Shown here: positions 1 through 14,600 of the stretch, piece after piece
How positions within the stretch are numbered: the first letter of the stretch is position 1
Layout: each line of letters begins with the position of its first letter
Assembly (NCBI GenBank): GCA_943737045.1
Contig: CALSFV010000222.1
Span: forward strand, 1,054,001-1,118,000
Direction: 5' to 3'
DNA from: Parapristionchus giblindavisi
Taxonomy: Eukaryota > Nematoda > Chromadorea > Rhabditida > Diplogasteridae
DNA length: 64,000 nt
The notes under the pieces: model-generated
Told to the model about the DNA's origin: nothing
Databases searched by the model: none
What the model saw: the letters and a program-made list of their open reading frames with translations, nothing else
Translations under genes and position numbers: made by a program

Positions 1-374
1 ACCGTATTTAAGCTATATCCTATAGGTTATCTAATATGTGACAATTAGAGAAACGTTCTCCGATATATGAGATATCTTAGTAAGATTGCTCCTGTCCCCG
101 GTTACTATCTCTTGCGAGAGAGTATTATCCAACTGTCTTTTTAGAGAGTTGTGAGTAAGCTAATCTCTCGACAAGCCAACCTATCACTAATCGCAAGAGA
201 ATTTTTGTATGCATTTAGTTATACTGTAGAGAATGGTCTATATCGACAGTGATCAGTTTCGAAATCATCGGTTTGGCAAAAACAGTGAGCAATTGTTTTG
301 TCATGGATGAAAGGCACAACATTCACCCGTCCTAAAACAATATAATTCATTATATACAATCCTTGTTAGTACAG
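1..374. other. No gene seen
   Basis: I see no convincing exon, RNA gene or repeat boundary here. An upstream epg-5 exon could lie here or outside the window, because the first exon I can place starts in mid-codon. Confidence 0.4.
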
Positions 375-1507
375 CAGACATGGTCCATGGTTATCCCACG
401 GCCAAAAATGCGGGTGGGTAACGTAGATTTTTGGCAAAAAAATGCGGGTGGGTACACAAAAAATGTGGGAAATTAAACCTTTTTTTAAAAAAAACTCCGT
501 TATTATTTCAGTTGACAGTTAGCCTATTTATCGTACAGTAAGAACGAGAACTGATTTTAATAATATGCGATTTCGTTCAATACTGCACTATAATACATGC
601 ATAGTATTTCAATCTGATCGGGTACCGACAGAAAAAAACATGAAACTCAAGAAATTTAGTGATCATTGCGTTTAAGAGGATTTCCAGCGCGTTATCCCAT
701 GGTACCTACGGTGGGATAACGTTCTGGCAAATGAGTTTGACGCGTTCGTTTTACATTTCCATGTGGTGTCGATGAACGATTAATCATCGATCATAGTGTA
801 TCATTTGCTTCATTGTCCTTCCGCATATTCAATAGATCTTTATCTATCCCTTATGACTGCCCCTCTATCTGTCTATGCCCTCTTCTTTATCATAGTCTAT
901 CATTTTGTTATTACATTCCACAGACACATTATCCTGTATATAAGCCACAGGCCAGTATGATAAATATTCTTACCACTGAATCGCCGCGTGTGTGACTTTG
1001 ACAAACACATGTGGAAAATTGGAATCTCTGTCGGTACGCGACGAGAAATGACGCAAAAAATAATTTTTATATGCTAAGACCAAGGAAATAGAAAAAAATA
1101 AATTCAGTACGCGATAATCATGCCTGAAAATGCACCCCTCCAAACAACACTTTCCCGCCATAATTTTCATATTTCTTATTGTCCACTGTATTCTCTGTCG
1201 GTACGCGACTCTCTAAACGAAAAATCAAATTTTTTTGAATCAATTAATATTTCAGTTCTTGTTAACGTTAAATTCCGACACAGCGTACTACTATCACTTC
1301 ACTGATCTTAAAGATCGTACTCTTCTCATATTCGAACTCATTTATTCAGTTTGCTACCATACTCTTTTCTTCAAATTTTTTCGACATGATTGATTAATTA
1401 ATATTTTTTTCAAGTCAACATTTCTCAAAATTTTGCGGGTGGGTTACCTACTTTTTTAAAAATTTGCGGGTGGGTCTATCCCATGGGATAACCATAGGCC
1501 ATGTCTG
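375..1507. mobile_element. Non-autonomous inverted-repeat DNA transposon with 8-bp target duplication
   Basis: The ends are inverted copies beginning CAGACATGG (375 onward and, reversed, up to 1507), and each contains a TATCCCA block. The element is flanked on both sides by TAGTACAG (367-374 and 1508-1515), an exact 8-bp target duplication. Repeated GCGGGTGGGT blocks lie near both ends. I see no transposase. An 8-bp duplication is the length made by hAT transposases, but these ends are not diagnostic, so the class is inferred. Confidence 0.65.
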
Positions 1508-1692
1508 TAGTACAGTTACAAGTTCATCTCCGCAAAATTCCTTTTAATTGATTGGAAACTGATGATTAAAATAATTGAAATGGATTAGTTTGTTTTAAAA
1601 AAAAATTTTGTGCTGCATATACAGAAAAATAAATGTTATTTTAATAATAATGATAATTATTATTTTTATTATTATTATGATTATTATTGCAG

Positions 1693-4600
1693 CAGTTCGA
1701 ACAGCTCCTGCTGCACCTGAGAGAGTCAGGGAACGATCACCATCTCCTGAACCAGAAGAGATTGAAGTGCCACCTGAAGAGCAAACGAGGTTAGACGATC
1801 AATAGACATATTGGTGTACTGTAGATCTTTGGAGTAATTTATACAGTATCCTCGATAAATGAAGTGCATTATCGATTGGTGTAGGAGGGTTAGACTATTG
1901 ATTGATTCTTTTCGGTAGAAGTACACCACGGATCACTAGGACTGATTTAAATAGAAGAGCAAGAGCCAAAACTGCTTTTTTTGTGAATTATTTGTAGCTC
2001 TGAATAGATATCCATGAACGGATTCTTGACCTGCCCTCCCCCTGTTCTTGCGGCGTTTTGTCGTCAAACGGTTTGTCGCCGTTCATGGGCGGCCTCTGGA
2101 AATGAATGAATTTTGTTTGTCACTTATTAATCATACTGATTTTAGACCATCAGAGGCCCCTCCAACACTGCCTCCACCGAGATACATCTTCCCACGAACG
2201 AATGGAGTTGCAACTGGAGATAGGTTGGCGCTTGAACATAGGTGGGCGCGTTAAAACGAATATTTTTTGCGCACAGCCTTGCCTTCTCATCGGGGCCATG
2301 CGCATAGCCAGGACTCGCAAAATTTGGAAAATTTCCAGTCGAATTTGCCCAAAAACGGTCTTGCGCAGAGCCTTACCTTACATTTCCCCGGTTTGCGCAC
2401 AGCCTTTCCCCCAACGTGCCCACCTATGCGCTTGAATTTAAATTAAAATGTATTTTTTAATTGAAATATGATTAGCCCTTATTAGAATACAACGGTATCG
2501 TATTACATTGTTTGGTGAAAATACGTTATTGCACTTACCTGTTGTTTTCGTGTTTTAGGAAATCAACATGAAGGTTGGGTTACGATAGATTGTTGATTGT
2601 TTGAACTTTTCTTTTATTGCAGATCTGTCGAAGCTCCTCCCCTGCCCGAGAAGACTCGTGCTTCCCAAGAGTCAACCGTGACCGCCCAACAATCTACCGT
2701 AACCCAACCCTCATCATCTACCGTATCCCACAATGCTCTACCCGCCTATCCTGTGCTCGATACGATGCCAGAAGTGTCCTCACCTGTCGTATCCTCTGGA
2801 CTGCCCTCGTACTCGGAGATACACCGATCGGCATCAGAGAAGGAAAGGGTACGGTATCGATTATCGATTGTTTTATTTATATACAACCCAGTTGTGGCAT
2901 AGTAAATCATGTATTCAAACATTTTCTTGTCCATGTAATAAGAGGTAATCTTCAATGAAGAAGATTCTTCAGTACGTTCTCGCATAATAAATTATTAGTG
3001 AAACTCCAGTAGTCTAACATTTTCCTTCCAGGAAGCCTGGCGACCTACCGTACCCAGAGAGGAGGCTCCGCCGATGTACCCGCGTGTGGGCGTGATGGAG
3101 ACGACAGATCTCGGACTGCTGAGCGAGGTACGGTTTGTTGTAGATGGTGCTGTGGGTGCGCCAATGCGTTCTGTTGTTTACTAATTAGTGATCACACGAT
3201 GGTAGCCTTTGCCGCTGGAAATTAAAATCGGGTGGGTGGGAGTCAAAAAATTCATTTTTGAGTGAATTTTAGCCAAATCGTTTACCTTTTTGAGCGAAAT
3301 CGGGCGGGTCGGGTGCCAAAACCGGGTTTGTTCTTGCAGCTAGCGACAATGTCGCTCGCGTACGTTAGTAATCCTACGTGGTGTGTTTCAGCAAGCCCTG
3401 CTGTCTTTCTACCACAATGAATTGTATGAGGCGTCGGATGATATCGTGGACAAATTCTGCAAGGAAGAGGTTGTTTCATTCATGTTTTTTCTCATTTATT
3501 TGATACACCCGTGGCAGATTTGACAGCAAAAACACAGACGTGATAGGTGAAAGTACCAATAAAAGTATAAATGTAAAAATAGGAAAAAAAATCCTATAAG
3601 GGCATTGGAAATGTATGAAGTGTGTAATAGCTGGTTGTTTCCGGTTTCACTTGCTTTCTAATAATATTAGACTAATATCCATGCTTCGTCATCTTTAGTG
3701 GTAGAAAGCATATCATACATTGCCATACCCTCGCAGTGCGAGGATTGACCCACTATATTTTTCCCATTTTAGGCCACTTGATGCGAAAAGAAGCCTAAAA
3801 ATGACGATTTTCAAGCGAAAATAATGAGTTTTGCGAATCAACCCACCCAATTTCGAGAATTGACGCACTATATAAAAATGAACGGCGAGGGTACCGAAAA
3901 TGTATGAAGCATATATCTACTCTCCTCTTTAGATTGTGTAGAAATCCATAACAATGTTCTCACATCAGGAACGACCAAATGGACCATTGTTCGATCTACT
4001 GAAGAGATTCAAGGCAGTTTGTGATGATATCGTGCTGTCAGGAGTGAGTTTTTTTTTGTCTTACTGTAGTCGTGGCATACGGTAGTTCTTTTATCGGAAC
4101 ACCGTGAAAATGAGTGTGCAGTTCTCTAGTAATTAGATGTATAAATAAATACTTGATGCATCCAATCACGGAGAGCGGTCATGGTGGGAAAGAGAGAAGG
4201 AGAGAGAGAGTAGGCAGAAGTGATAGAGCGCAGACTGTAAGATTACATCATGATGTACTATACCGTAATTTTTTCGGAGAAACGATGTGCCAAGGCAAAC
4301 GATAGTAATCGTGATAGTAAAGATTGCAGAGATTTCACCGATACAATTTACCTTGATTATCCTAATACCGCCTACATTTCCCTATTTCTAGGTGGAAGAG
4401 CAGGCAAATGCTCAATCACTGAGTAAATGTCTGAGGGAAGTTTGGATCAATCAGCCGGTCACTCAATCGCATAATGTAAATTTTTTATTGAGTTTTGTTT
4501 GCCTTGTATATTTTGGTTAAGCTCTGACTAAATTTACTTAAAATTTAAGTAATTAATCACTGACTACTGCATATCTAATGGATTTTGGCTACTAGTATTG

Positions 4601-5483
4601 TTCTGTATTAATAATATAGTGGAGGGAAAAGAATTGAGAATATGTAATAATTGCATCCTTGTATAGGATACGTGTGGCGAGAATAAACCTGGTTCGGGAG
4701 TTGCACGATTTGACATTGCTACACTATCTACCGAGAAACTGGAGGAGATGAGGTTGGTCTGGGAATGATTGTCGATATATTTATTTATTTAAATTTATTT
4801 TATTTATTGCTTCTGTTCATTTGTTCATGACAGATCATTATGTTGAGAATAGCTAGGAATATTGGTTGGTCACTTATATGACGTAGCGGCCGAAACACCA
4901 TAGGGCACCTATATATTTTAGAAAATTACATTTAAAGTGCATGCAAACCTAAACTTGTAGTACAATTCTTGTACATCAGTTAATATTATTAATTTAAATA
5001 TTCTCTGGTTGTGGCTTGTTGTTGTTACTCGTCATATCTACAATACATTGAGTGTTGTTCATTGCAGGAAACTGCTGACATCCAATCGTGACGTCACTCT
5101 GCGAAAGAGAATGAGTCAGGAGGTGGAGGCGAGAGGGCTGGCACTACAGGTAGGCATGAGGGAGAAACTGTAGTACTGAGATATTATTGATTTATTGATT
5201 TTTTGGATTGTCCGGAATATACTGATTTTTTCAATTGGCTTGTTTTTATTCCTCCCAAGACTCACAGTTACTATCAATTTCACATACTCCAATATCATAT
5301 AGGTATTAGAGATACCGTATCAATACAGATACCGTATCCATTGAGATTCCGTATTTATTAGAGATACCGTATCCCGAGAGATACCGTAACCTTCATCTGT
5401 GTTCCAGATTCAATGGATCGTGATCGGTGTGAACACGGCGTTTCTGTCTGAATCTCGGACCACGGTGAACACTCTGCCCACAT
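1693..5483 (+). CDS. epg-5: epg-5 exons 1-9: disordered N-terminus and first helical region
   Basis: Exons: 1693-1789, 2623-2848, 3032-3127, 3392-3469, 3969-4043, 4392-4475, 4667-4752, 5068-5149, 5408-5483. The first three code for a low-complexity Pro/Glu/Ser/Thr-rich stretch (for example RSPSPEPEEIEVPPEEQ) ending before SFYHNELYEASDDIVDKF, where helical sequence begins. Exon 1 enters with two bases of a split codon, so another coding exon lies upstream. Some neighbouring exons sit in different reading frames, so single open frames do not show them. Confidence 0.8.
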
Positions 5484-8400
5484 GTGAGTTGATGATGCTG
5501 TGCTGTTGAAAAGTCACGAAAAGAAAGGAAAAAGGGCGAGAAAGCGTGTAAAACGAGGAGAGTTCGCCCTGATTTTCTCTTTTTTTCGCGTTACTTTTTG
5601 CCAATTGCTCTGCGTTATTAATAATATATCACGCTATCTGAGAAAATCCACATAGGTGCGGTATCGATGAAAAATGAATTTTTCTGTTTTATGTATGATA
5701 ATTACAGGCTCCATAAGTGAAGTACACTGGTACTTGGAAATTGCTTCCAATTGAAAATTCGCTTCAAGGGGTGACCACACAACGATTTGGCGCCTTTTCC
5801 TAAAAAGTTTATTTGTAATCCAATCGATGCGGGAGTGGGCTCAATCGAATCCTTAGCTAATTCTAAGAAACTATTGTCTAGGTGAGTTTTTTGATCAACG
5901 GACAACGAAGGCCGGAATCGGGAATTTTCGAAAAAAAATTCACATTTAATTAATTTTCACTATTTCACTATAACAAGCCTACAACTTTTTATTTGCTCAA
6001 TCGCTTCTAAATATCATAACACATCTTCAGTTTGAAAATCATAATTTTTTTAAAAATATGAATAATGCGAACAAATCGTTTTTATAACGAAAATCGTAAT
6101 TATATTGTGTACCTACAGTAATCCCTAATCGCTCAATTTGGAAATTTGATAGTTTTAAACATATTTCACCGCTGTTCTTGACATGACTGAGGTATACGAC
6201 TACTCCGGAGCGCACCTGCACGGTAAAGTGCTGGCCAATATTCTATGATATTTTGGTTTTTCAGCAATACCTTTCTTCGCAGTCAACCGTTTCTCTTTAT
6301 TTTTTAGTATGTTTGTATAGATGGTAAAATGGAATAATGATCCAATTTTTATCGATATTGGATCACAAACAACGAAATAGTGATCAATTTACGAAAAATG
6401 TCAATTTTCATCAACATCAGCACCTGGGCACGGGTGCACTCCGAAGACGAGGAGTAGTCGTATACCTTAGTCACGTCAAGAACAGCGGTAAAATATGTTT
6501 AAAACTATCAAATTTCCAAATTGACCGATTAGGGATTACTGTAGGTGCTCACCATAATTACGATTTTCGTTATAAAAACGATTTGTTCGCATTATTCATA
6601 TTTTTAAAAAATTATGATTTTCAAACTGAAGATGTGTTATGATATTTAGAAGCGATTGAGCAAATAAAAAGTTGTAGGCTTGTTATAGTGAAATAGTGAA
6701 AATTAATTAAATGTGATTTTTTTTTTCGAAAATTCCCGATTCCAGCCTTCGTTGTCCGTTGATCAAAAAATTCACCTAGACAATAGTTTCTTAGAATTAG
6801 CTAAGGATTCGATTGAGCCCAATCCCGCATCGATTGGATTCCAAATAAACTTTTTAGGAGAAGGCGCCAAATCGTTGTGTGGTCACCCCCTAAAGCGAAT
6901 TTTCAATTGGAAGCAATTTCCAAGTACCAGTGTACTTCACTCATGGAGCCTGTAATTATCATACATAAAACAGAAAAATTCATTTTTCATCGATACCAAA
7001 AAATATTCCAGTTATTGAATTCTCTCAGATAGTGCTTTATATAATATTTATACGTATTTGTGAATATACAATAAAAAGGGGGGGGTGGATAAAAAAGGAA
7101 AATGATGCGATAATGAAAGTGATAACGATAATTCCATGTAAGCATACACACAGTGAATTCGTATATATCTTGGCTCAGTTCATATTAGACTTTGGGGACA
7201 ACTCCATGCGTCGCATAGCTACGTTACAGATTTTCAAAATACGGCCGGGTTTTCCGGGAAAAATCCCATATCGTGGTCAGATTTCGTATTTTGTAGCTTA
7301 CCTTTCGACCTATAAACAACGTTCTTTCCAAAAAGTAATCAAACCTCGATAGGCCGCTGATTTCGTGTTACATGGTTGACATGAAATCTAATTGTACTCA
7401 TGTGGCTAATATTGCCCATAAAGACTCTTCCCTATCACCAATAACAATATTCATATATGGACACGAACAGGGGGGGGGTATATTTTCGAAAATTGTGTGA
7501 AATTCCCTACCCTCACGTAAAAATAACGTTTCGGTGAAAAATTTCCGAAATCCGTGCGCCGCCGTGTAACGCCCCTTGTAAAGTTAACCCCTTTTCAAAA
7601 GTTTTCACTTGTAATGCGTCTTGTAGAATCGAGCTCACATGTACAGAGAATGACGCAATAATATTTATAATATATTAAAATAATAATAATAATAATAACA
7701 ATAATAATATTCATTGTCACTCATTACAGTACTGGACGCTCCTCCATCGCTAGGTTTCTCCTCCACTTCATCTCCATCACGCGTTCGTCTTCGTTCCGCC
7801 CTCTCCGATCTCTTCGCCCATCTCCGTCTGCCCCAACTGCCCAGACGATTCTCAGATGCGGCAACCGCATGGGTCACCGAGTTGGTATGTACATACTTTA
7901 TTCTTCTGTCTGCTCCGATCTTGAACCCCCCCCCCCCACCTCTATTGACAAGAAATCACTTTATCATTTTAGTTAAAATAGAAATGGATCATATTGAACA
8001 TGCTAATGTGCGAATATGAATTGGGTATAAAAAGGGTAAAAGGTAAAGGTACATCCCGTTGTTCAATTCACACGAAGTCCTGCGCGAAATAACTGCTATG
8101 CCAGTGAGAATTCCAGGCCAATTCCTTTTGTTATCACTGGCCTAGCATAATTTCCGAATTATTAGGTATTAGTGAATAAAAAGTGGCAATTAGTAGTCAT
8201 TGTCAATTGGAATGTTTACCGCTGTGGACATTTATGGCGTTCCATACTGCTTTCACCAATCGCATTCTCGTTTCACGCAGTGTCATTGCATTGAGTTGTC
8301 TGGGATTTCCTTTTCTCAATTCATGTCTTTCTTCCATATGAGAAAGGATTAAAAATGGTTTATGTTGGTCCAGATCATGTGCGTGGTGAAATCGTATGAA

Positions 8401-10920
8401 AGATAGTGAGAGATGCGAGGAGATGGATCGGCTTTCATGCTGAGCGATTGCATAGGTCGAATAGCTAGGTTATCGGTTTTCTAAATCCGGTCAGGTTTTT
8501 CGATTTTTTTTTTTGGCAAATTTGACCCAAAATCCGGTCAGGTTTTTCGATTTTTGTGAAATTTTGGCTCAAAAACCGGTCAGGCTTGGTACTTGGTAAC
8601 ATACTTTTCGACCTATGAGCGATCGTAGTTCGCGTTCAGCTTGGTATTATCTCGATTACGTCTGGTAGACCATTCAGATCAATCGATATTTCAGTCATTG
8701 ATTCAATCAATTCAATGCAGGTGTGCGTGCTCCAGAAGGCGTGTCTGGCCTCGAATGGCGTATGGTTACTGTGCCACGTGCTCCGAGTGCCCTCACCCTC
8801 TGCTGAATGGACCGCGCCCCTGATTCAGGTATGAAGATTACGGTAGTCTGTCAAGGGTTATCGATTGATTGGCTATTGTCGTGTAAGGGGTATACGGTAG
8901 TCGCGAAATTGCAGACGTTTGTGCAATCGAATTCGTCGAACAAGCTGAAGATGGACTACTGCATGGCGATGATGGCACAGTTGATGAGTCCGATCAGGTG
9001 CTGAAATAATTAATCATTTGTGAAAAAAAGTGATTGCTCTATTGTGGTAGATGTGGTACAAGGATCCGTGAGGTTTATTGGCGTACGACTATTTTGATTT
9101 TGCTCTTATTCTGTAATTATTATTGCTTTTTTTTATTACGCTTCTGATTTTGGAGAGAGAGATTTGAAATCCCTCAATTTTCTCACTGTTCTCTTACCAT
9201 ACGTGGGCACCACTGCCGGCAGCGGCAATACACCCCCGATTTTTGGCACCCGACCCCCCGATTTTCCAAAAAAACCACTCAAAATGACGTATAAACGCTC
9301 CATTTTTTGCGTCCGACCCCCGATTTTCATTTCCAGCGGCAATGCCCACCCATGTATGGTTCTCTTACGCTTCTGTAAAGACCGGGCGAATTTGAAACTC
9401 TCTGAGCGGAGAGTTACTAATTTGCTCAGGGTGTCACTTTAACTGTTTTGTGAAAATAGATGATTTGAGGAGACAATGTTCAAAATAATAATAATAATTC
9501 AGTAATAATAATGTATTATTATTTTTATTATTTAAAATAATTGCGTGTGTTTAGATCGCGTGAGAAGTTTCTCTCAGCCCTGACTGCGTCACACGAAGAA
9601 ACAACCGAGAGTTGGATGATACTTGATGATGATGGTTGGGTCATTCATTTATTGAATATATTTATTTAATTTAATATATTTTATTTTATTTATTTATTTA
9701 TTCTATTTAATATGTTTTATTCAATTTAGTTCAATGTTTTTATTTATTTTAACTAAAGAACTGATCCTACCTTATACGAAACATTCATAGTCGTATTGAT
9801 TTGCTTTTGGACTTGAGAAATCGCAATACAACAAACAATGATTGCTTGATCTCGGTAGAGATAAAATCATGAAAGTATCGATTGATTGATTATTTTTAAG
9901 CAATTAGTCTTAATTATCGATCGATTGATTCTTTTCTTTAATTATCGATTGAATGATTCTTCAGGTGAGAAGGAACACAATCCCATCGTGATCTCGGAGG
10001 GCGATCTCGCGTCGATCCTTGAACAATTACCCATGACTGATTTCTACTCACTGGCCTTTCTTCATTTTACAACAAGCAGTGAGTGATTTAGCTTTTATGG
10101 TCTTCAAAGCACCGAAAGGAAAAACAGGCGAGAGAGTGTGTAAAACGAGGAGAGTTTTCTGTTTTGGGAATGTTTTGTTTGGTGAATCGTACCAGTCGAT
10201 TTGTGGTTGCGAGAAGGGCAGATATGGCAGATGGTGTTCTCTGTATGATGATTTTGTCGTATCACTAACAACAACAAACTTGATTGGAATAGTCAAATAG
10301 CTCACGAAAACGTTGCTCATTCAAGAGGAGTATTTGACAAGATGGAATTACCGACTTTCAAAGAAATAAAAGCGAAAGAACAGCATTAATCTATTGCGCA
10401 AAATCATTGAAAGAATGGGCGGGACATTGTTTTCGAATCATGAATGAATTGGTGGAATGCTTGTGGTGGTGAATCCACCTGTTGATTAGTGGTTGCGCGA
10501 AGGGCAGATATGAAGTGGCTCATAGGGGGTGGTGTTCGGTGATTTCCCTGTCGTAGATATTATAATAAATTCTAATACAATCTTATGTATATGTCTAATA
10601 CGTAATGCATGCATCTAATACACATCGTTATAGTCCCGTCTATCTATTCCCTCTCACTCTTAATCATCTCCCTCGTCTATCAATCTTTTATCTCTCTACC
10701 TCCCTCTCCCCATAGGCAGCGGCGTGGTCTTTGGACCACCCTCCTTGATTTGTGGTTTCGAGAAGTGCAGATATGAAGCAGTTCATGGCTCATGCGAGTG
10801 ATGCAAAAAAGGACTGGCAATGAGCGAATAGCTTGAAATAAGTGGCCAATTAGCCAAGTTGAGTTGGGGTGTTCTGTTAGCCTTGCATAATCAGTCACGC
10901 TTCATTTCTATGACAAAGTG

Positions 10921-11006
<86 letters not shown>

Positions 11007-11589
11007 TTTCACATCAACCAATTGTTATTGTTAAAATGATCAAACATAATGCTCCATTGAAGATCCGGATCGAGTAGCCCAATTCGTGTCCCTTCTCGCC
11101 TTCCAACTTCTCCTCATGAAGATCCTACACGATGGTCTGGAGACCTACGCGGAACTCGGATACAAACAGTTCTGTAAACAGATCGGAATGACTGTCCGGT
11201 GGGTGGAACGATTTATTATCCTTGTCTTCTGTAAAGGCACACCCCGAGGTCATTTGAAGCTCTCCGCTCTGGCAACAGTCTCTCGTAGACAGAGAAAGCG
11301 AGAAAGCATTGCAGGAGAGTTTCAAATTAAAAAAAAAGCTCGGGGTATGCCTTTAACTCTCCCGTGGATTTCTGGTCTCGTCAACATCCCAAATATCGGT
11401 CGCGCCAATGATGCAACGATTCTCGTTCTTTAAGATTCTTCAAAACTTGAACATTATCCACCTATTCCGTCTGAAATAAATTAACTAAATTAAATTTTCA
11501 CCACCATGATAAAAAATGCTAGAAGGCGAAACAATGATTGATAATGCTGTAGGATAAGACGATTCGCCCTGTTTTGCCCCATTATTATT

Positions 11590-11650
<61 letters not shown>

Positions 11651-14600
11651 ATTGTAGGAAGTCGGTGCGTGAATTGGCCACCCATTGGAAGGTCGCTCGT
11701 GGTATTCTCGATCAGTCGGCTGAACAACAACTACAACGGGAGATGGATAGAGTTGTGCTACTCGCAGTGCACTATATCATATCGAAGAGAAGGTTAGTGT
11801 AGTTATCGATTAGATTTTATTGATTACAGTTATCGATTAGCTTTTATTGACTACTGTTATTTTATTGATTATTAATGAATTGTTGTTTGTGAGCATTTAT
11901 TATCGTTTGGTTTTGATCAATCGATAATTGCAGTCTTGGCCTGTGGCAGTTCCTGATTGATCTACCGTATGATGCCATCTCGGATGAGTGCAGACTTCGT
12001 GTCGAATATCTGCTGAGGTATACGGTATTGATCGGTTATTGATTTTTCTTCTTTCTCTTTAGTGTGAAATGATCTAAAATTATTAATAAGTCACCCATCT
12101 TAAAAAATAAATAAATAAATAATAATAATAATAATAATAATAAAGGTATCGATTTAAGGAAAGGCGGTGATGATGACAGCAAGAGTGTGCGTGAGCTCTT
12201 CGAGATGCCCCAGGCTGAAATCGTTTCTCAACTCAAGAATAGTAAGTGAATTAATGGGATAGCAGGAAGAGGAGTTGTTTTATGACTTTGAACAGTCATG
12301 TGAGAGAAAAGATTAGGAAACTATGGATAAGATCAACGGAAACACTGATGTGATTTGGTAAAGTAAGTTTGTATGCAGATGCTGACACGTGAAACTACCG
12401 GGTTAGGCTGAGCTCGAAGAATTTTTGTAATTATTTGTTTAATTCTAGGCACATTGGCGGAGAGACTGGATACGGCCGGTGGGCTGGATACCGTATTCCT
12501 CGTGAACGCCCTCGCCTGCCTCGTGGCTCAGTCCTCGCGGGACCCGACGCCGTTTCTGCGCGAGATGGTGCAGGTACGGTAAATTTTTTGGTGTCTGAAA
12601 CGGTTTTTGAATAAGCTATTGAGCTTTAACTGGAACCCTGAGCGGTTATGGGTGTGCTGAAACACGGATGTGACTGGGTGAAATTTTTGATTCGAAGCAC
12701 GCAAATTGCTCGTAATTGTTGCCTTTTCAGACGTGTTTTGTGGACGCGAGCACCAGAGATTCACTCTACAAGGTAAGATTTTATCTATTATTGATTTTAA
12801 AAATATTGATTATGGATGATTGTTTGATTTGTTTTTAATATTGATTATGGACGATTGTTTGATTGACAGGTCGGCGGTGAGGCGATCGGCACGGTATTGG
12901 GAGCCAAACCAGCAGCCCTCGATGCGCTCATAACCATTGTGGATAGGAGCATCGATCATATGGAAGATGTACGTGGTTTTAGCTAATACTCTGTTCAATA
13001 GTCACGAAAGTAAAGAAATAGAGGCGAGGGAGTGTGCGAAACAAGGAGATTCTGTACTTTTTTCGCATTTCTTTTTTACAACTTTTTATTGCGTATCATT
13101 ACGTGCTTTAGTGCAACCGGAAAGATTGAAATCCCAAAATCCAATCAGGTTTTCAAAACAAAGATCTAAAATACGGCCAGCCTTCGTAGTTAGTAACGTA
13201 CTTTTGGACCTGTGGAGAACGTTTTTTCCAATAGAAAATCAAGGCTCGAAAGGTAGCTGATTCCATGTATCATGGTTATCATGAAATCTAATTGTACTCG
13301 TATGCACCAGTATTTCTTTAATGTAACCAATAACAATATTACGCTACCTCCATTCCCTATCATTATCTACGTGATAACAGTCATGGGTATATTTCCATTT
13401 TCAGCACGCTGTTGATATCTTCGCCTCGGCCCCTCTTCATCTCTGCAAATTGGGCGAATCGATCGTTGGAGGTGTCATTGGTCTGTATATCGTTTGATTT
13501 TTATCGATTTATCTTTATTGATTGATTAGTGAGTCCTGATCGATCTTTCTCAGTTTGTTCCGTAGTTTATTCGGTAGAACCCGGTGAGAGCGGGTTTCGA
13601 GCCATCATTAAGTAGTGTTGTATGTTGCATTTCGATATTCTCATGCTCATTTCATTTCGATGCTCATCTGATCCTATAGAGTATGATATTATTATCTTTC
13701 TTGTTCGTTCGTTATTGCTGATCGAATCCCCTCATATTTACTTTTTACTTGTTGAAACATCTTTATGATGTATGATAAACTAAATTTAAAAAAAATAAAT
13801 TAAATGTTTTTGATGATCGAATTCGCTCAGGCAAATGGTTGATCGCTCGTGCGCCCGACCGCGCCGGCAACCGCGTCGCCAGACGCGTACTGTCCGCGCT
13901 CAATTGGGGATACGGCGATGATGGAGTGCTGTGGATGAGCGAGCGAACGCATGCCATATGTGCGGATACCGTACTCAAGGTATGAGTGGGGGTACGGTAG
14001 CTCGGTATTATCACTGGCCAAGCAGATGGTCGCCCGAAAGACTTGGTGTGACTTGAGTAACGGGATAACTTTGGCTTTTTTAACCTTTTACGGGAGTGGG
14101 GTAATAATTTAATCACTGCTTTACGATCCTATTATCATACTAGTATTATATACGAACTCTACTGAGTTGTTGCCTTTGGCATTCTGAATCCTTAAGGTTC
14201 AAGCGGTTTCAGTATCTCTAAAATATTAAAAATCGATTTTAATTTGTCTCAACCCGCAGGCCCACGTAGCGCACTGTGCTCGATCCAATGGACTAATCGC
14301 TAAGAGTGTGGGAAAGATCGCCAAACTCGCCTCCAAGATCCCGGATTACGAGCAGCACTTCTCGCAGTTCTGCTGGGATCTGCTCATCAAGCTCAAATTG
14401 CCCATCGAGGTAGGTATGAGTAGCGGGATACGGTAACTGACGGGAGATACGGTAGTTGTTCTTTGCTGGACAGATTTATTGATTGTTTCAGTCGTCGAAC
14501 AAGTCGCCAGAGGCGGATCTCGCCGCGTACTTTGTGCACGCTGCCCAGCATGCAATGACAAGGTTTGATCTTTGATCTTTAGAGGTTTGATCTTTGATCT

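Noticed and set aside
1608..1692. Coding start at the poly-isoleucine stretch before epg-5 exon 1
   Set aside because: This is translated A/T microsatellite; a TTATTGCAG acceptor sits where family-like sequence begins.
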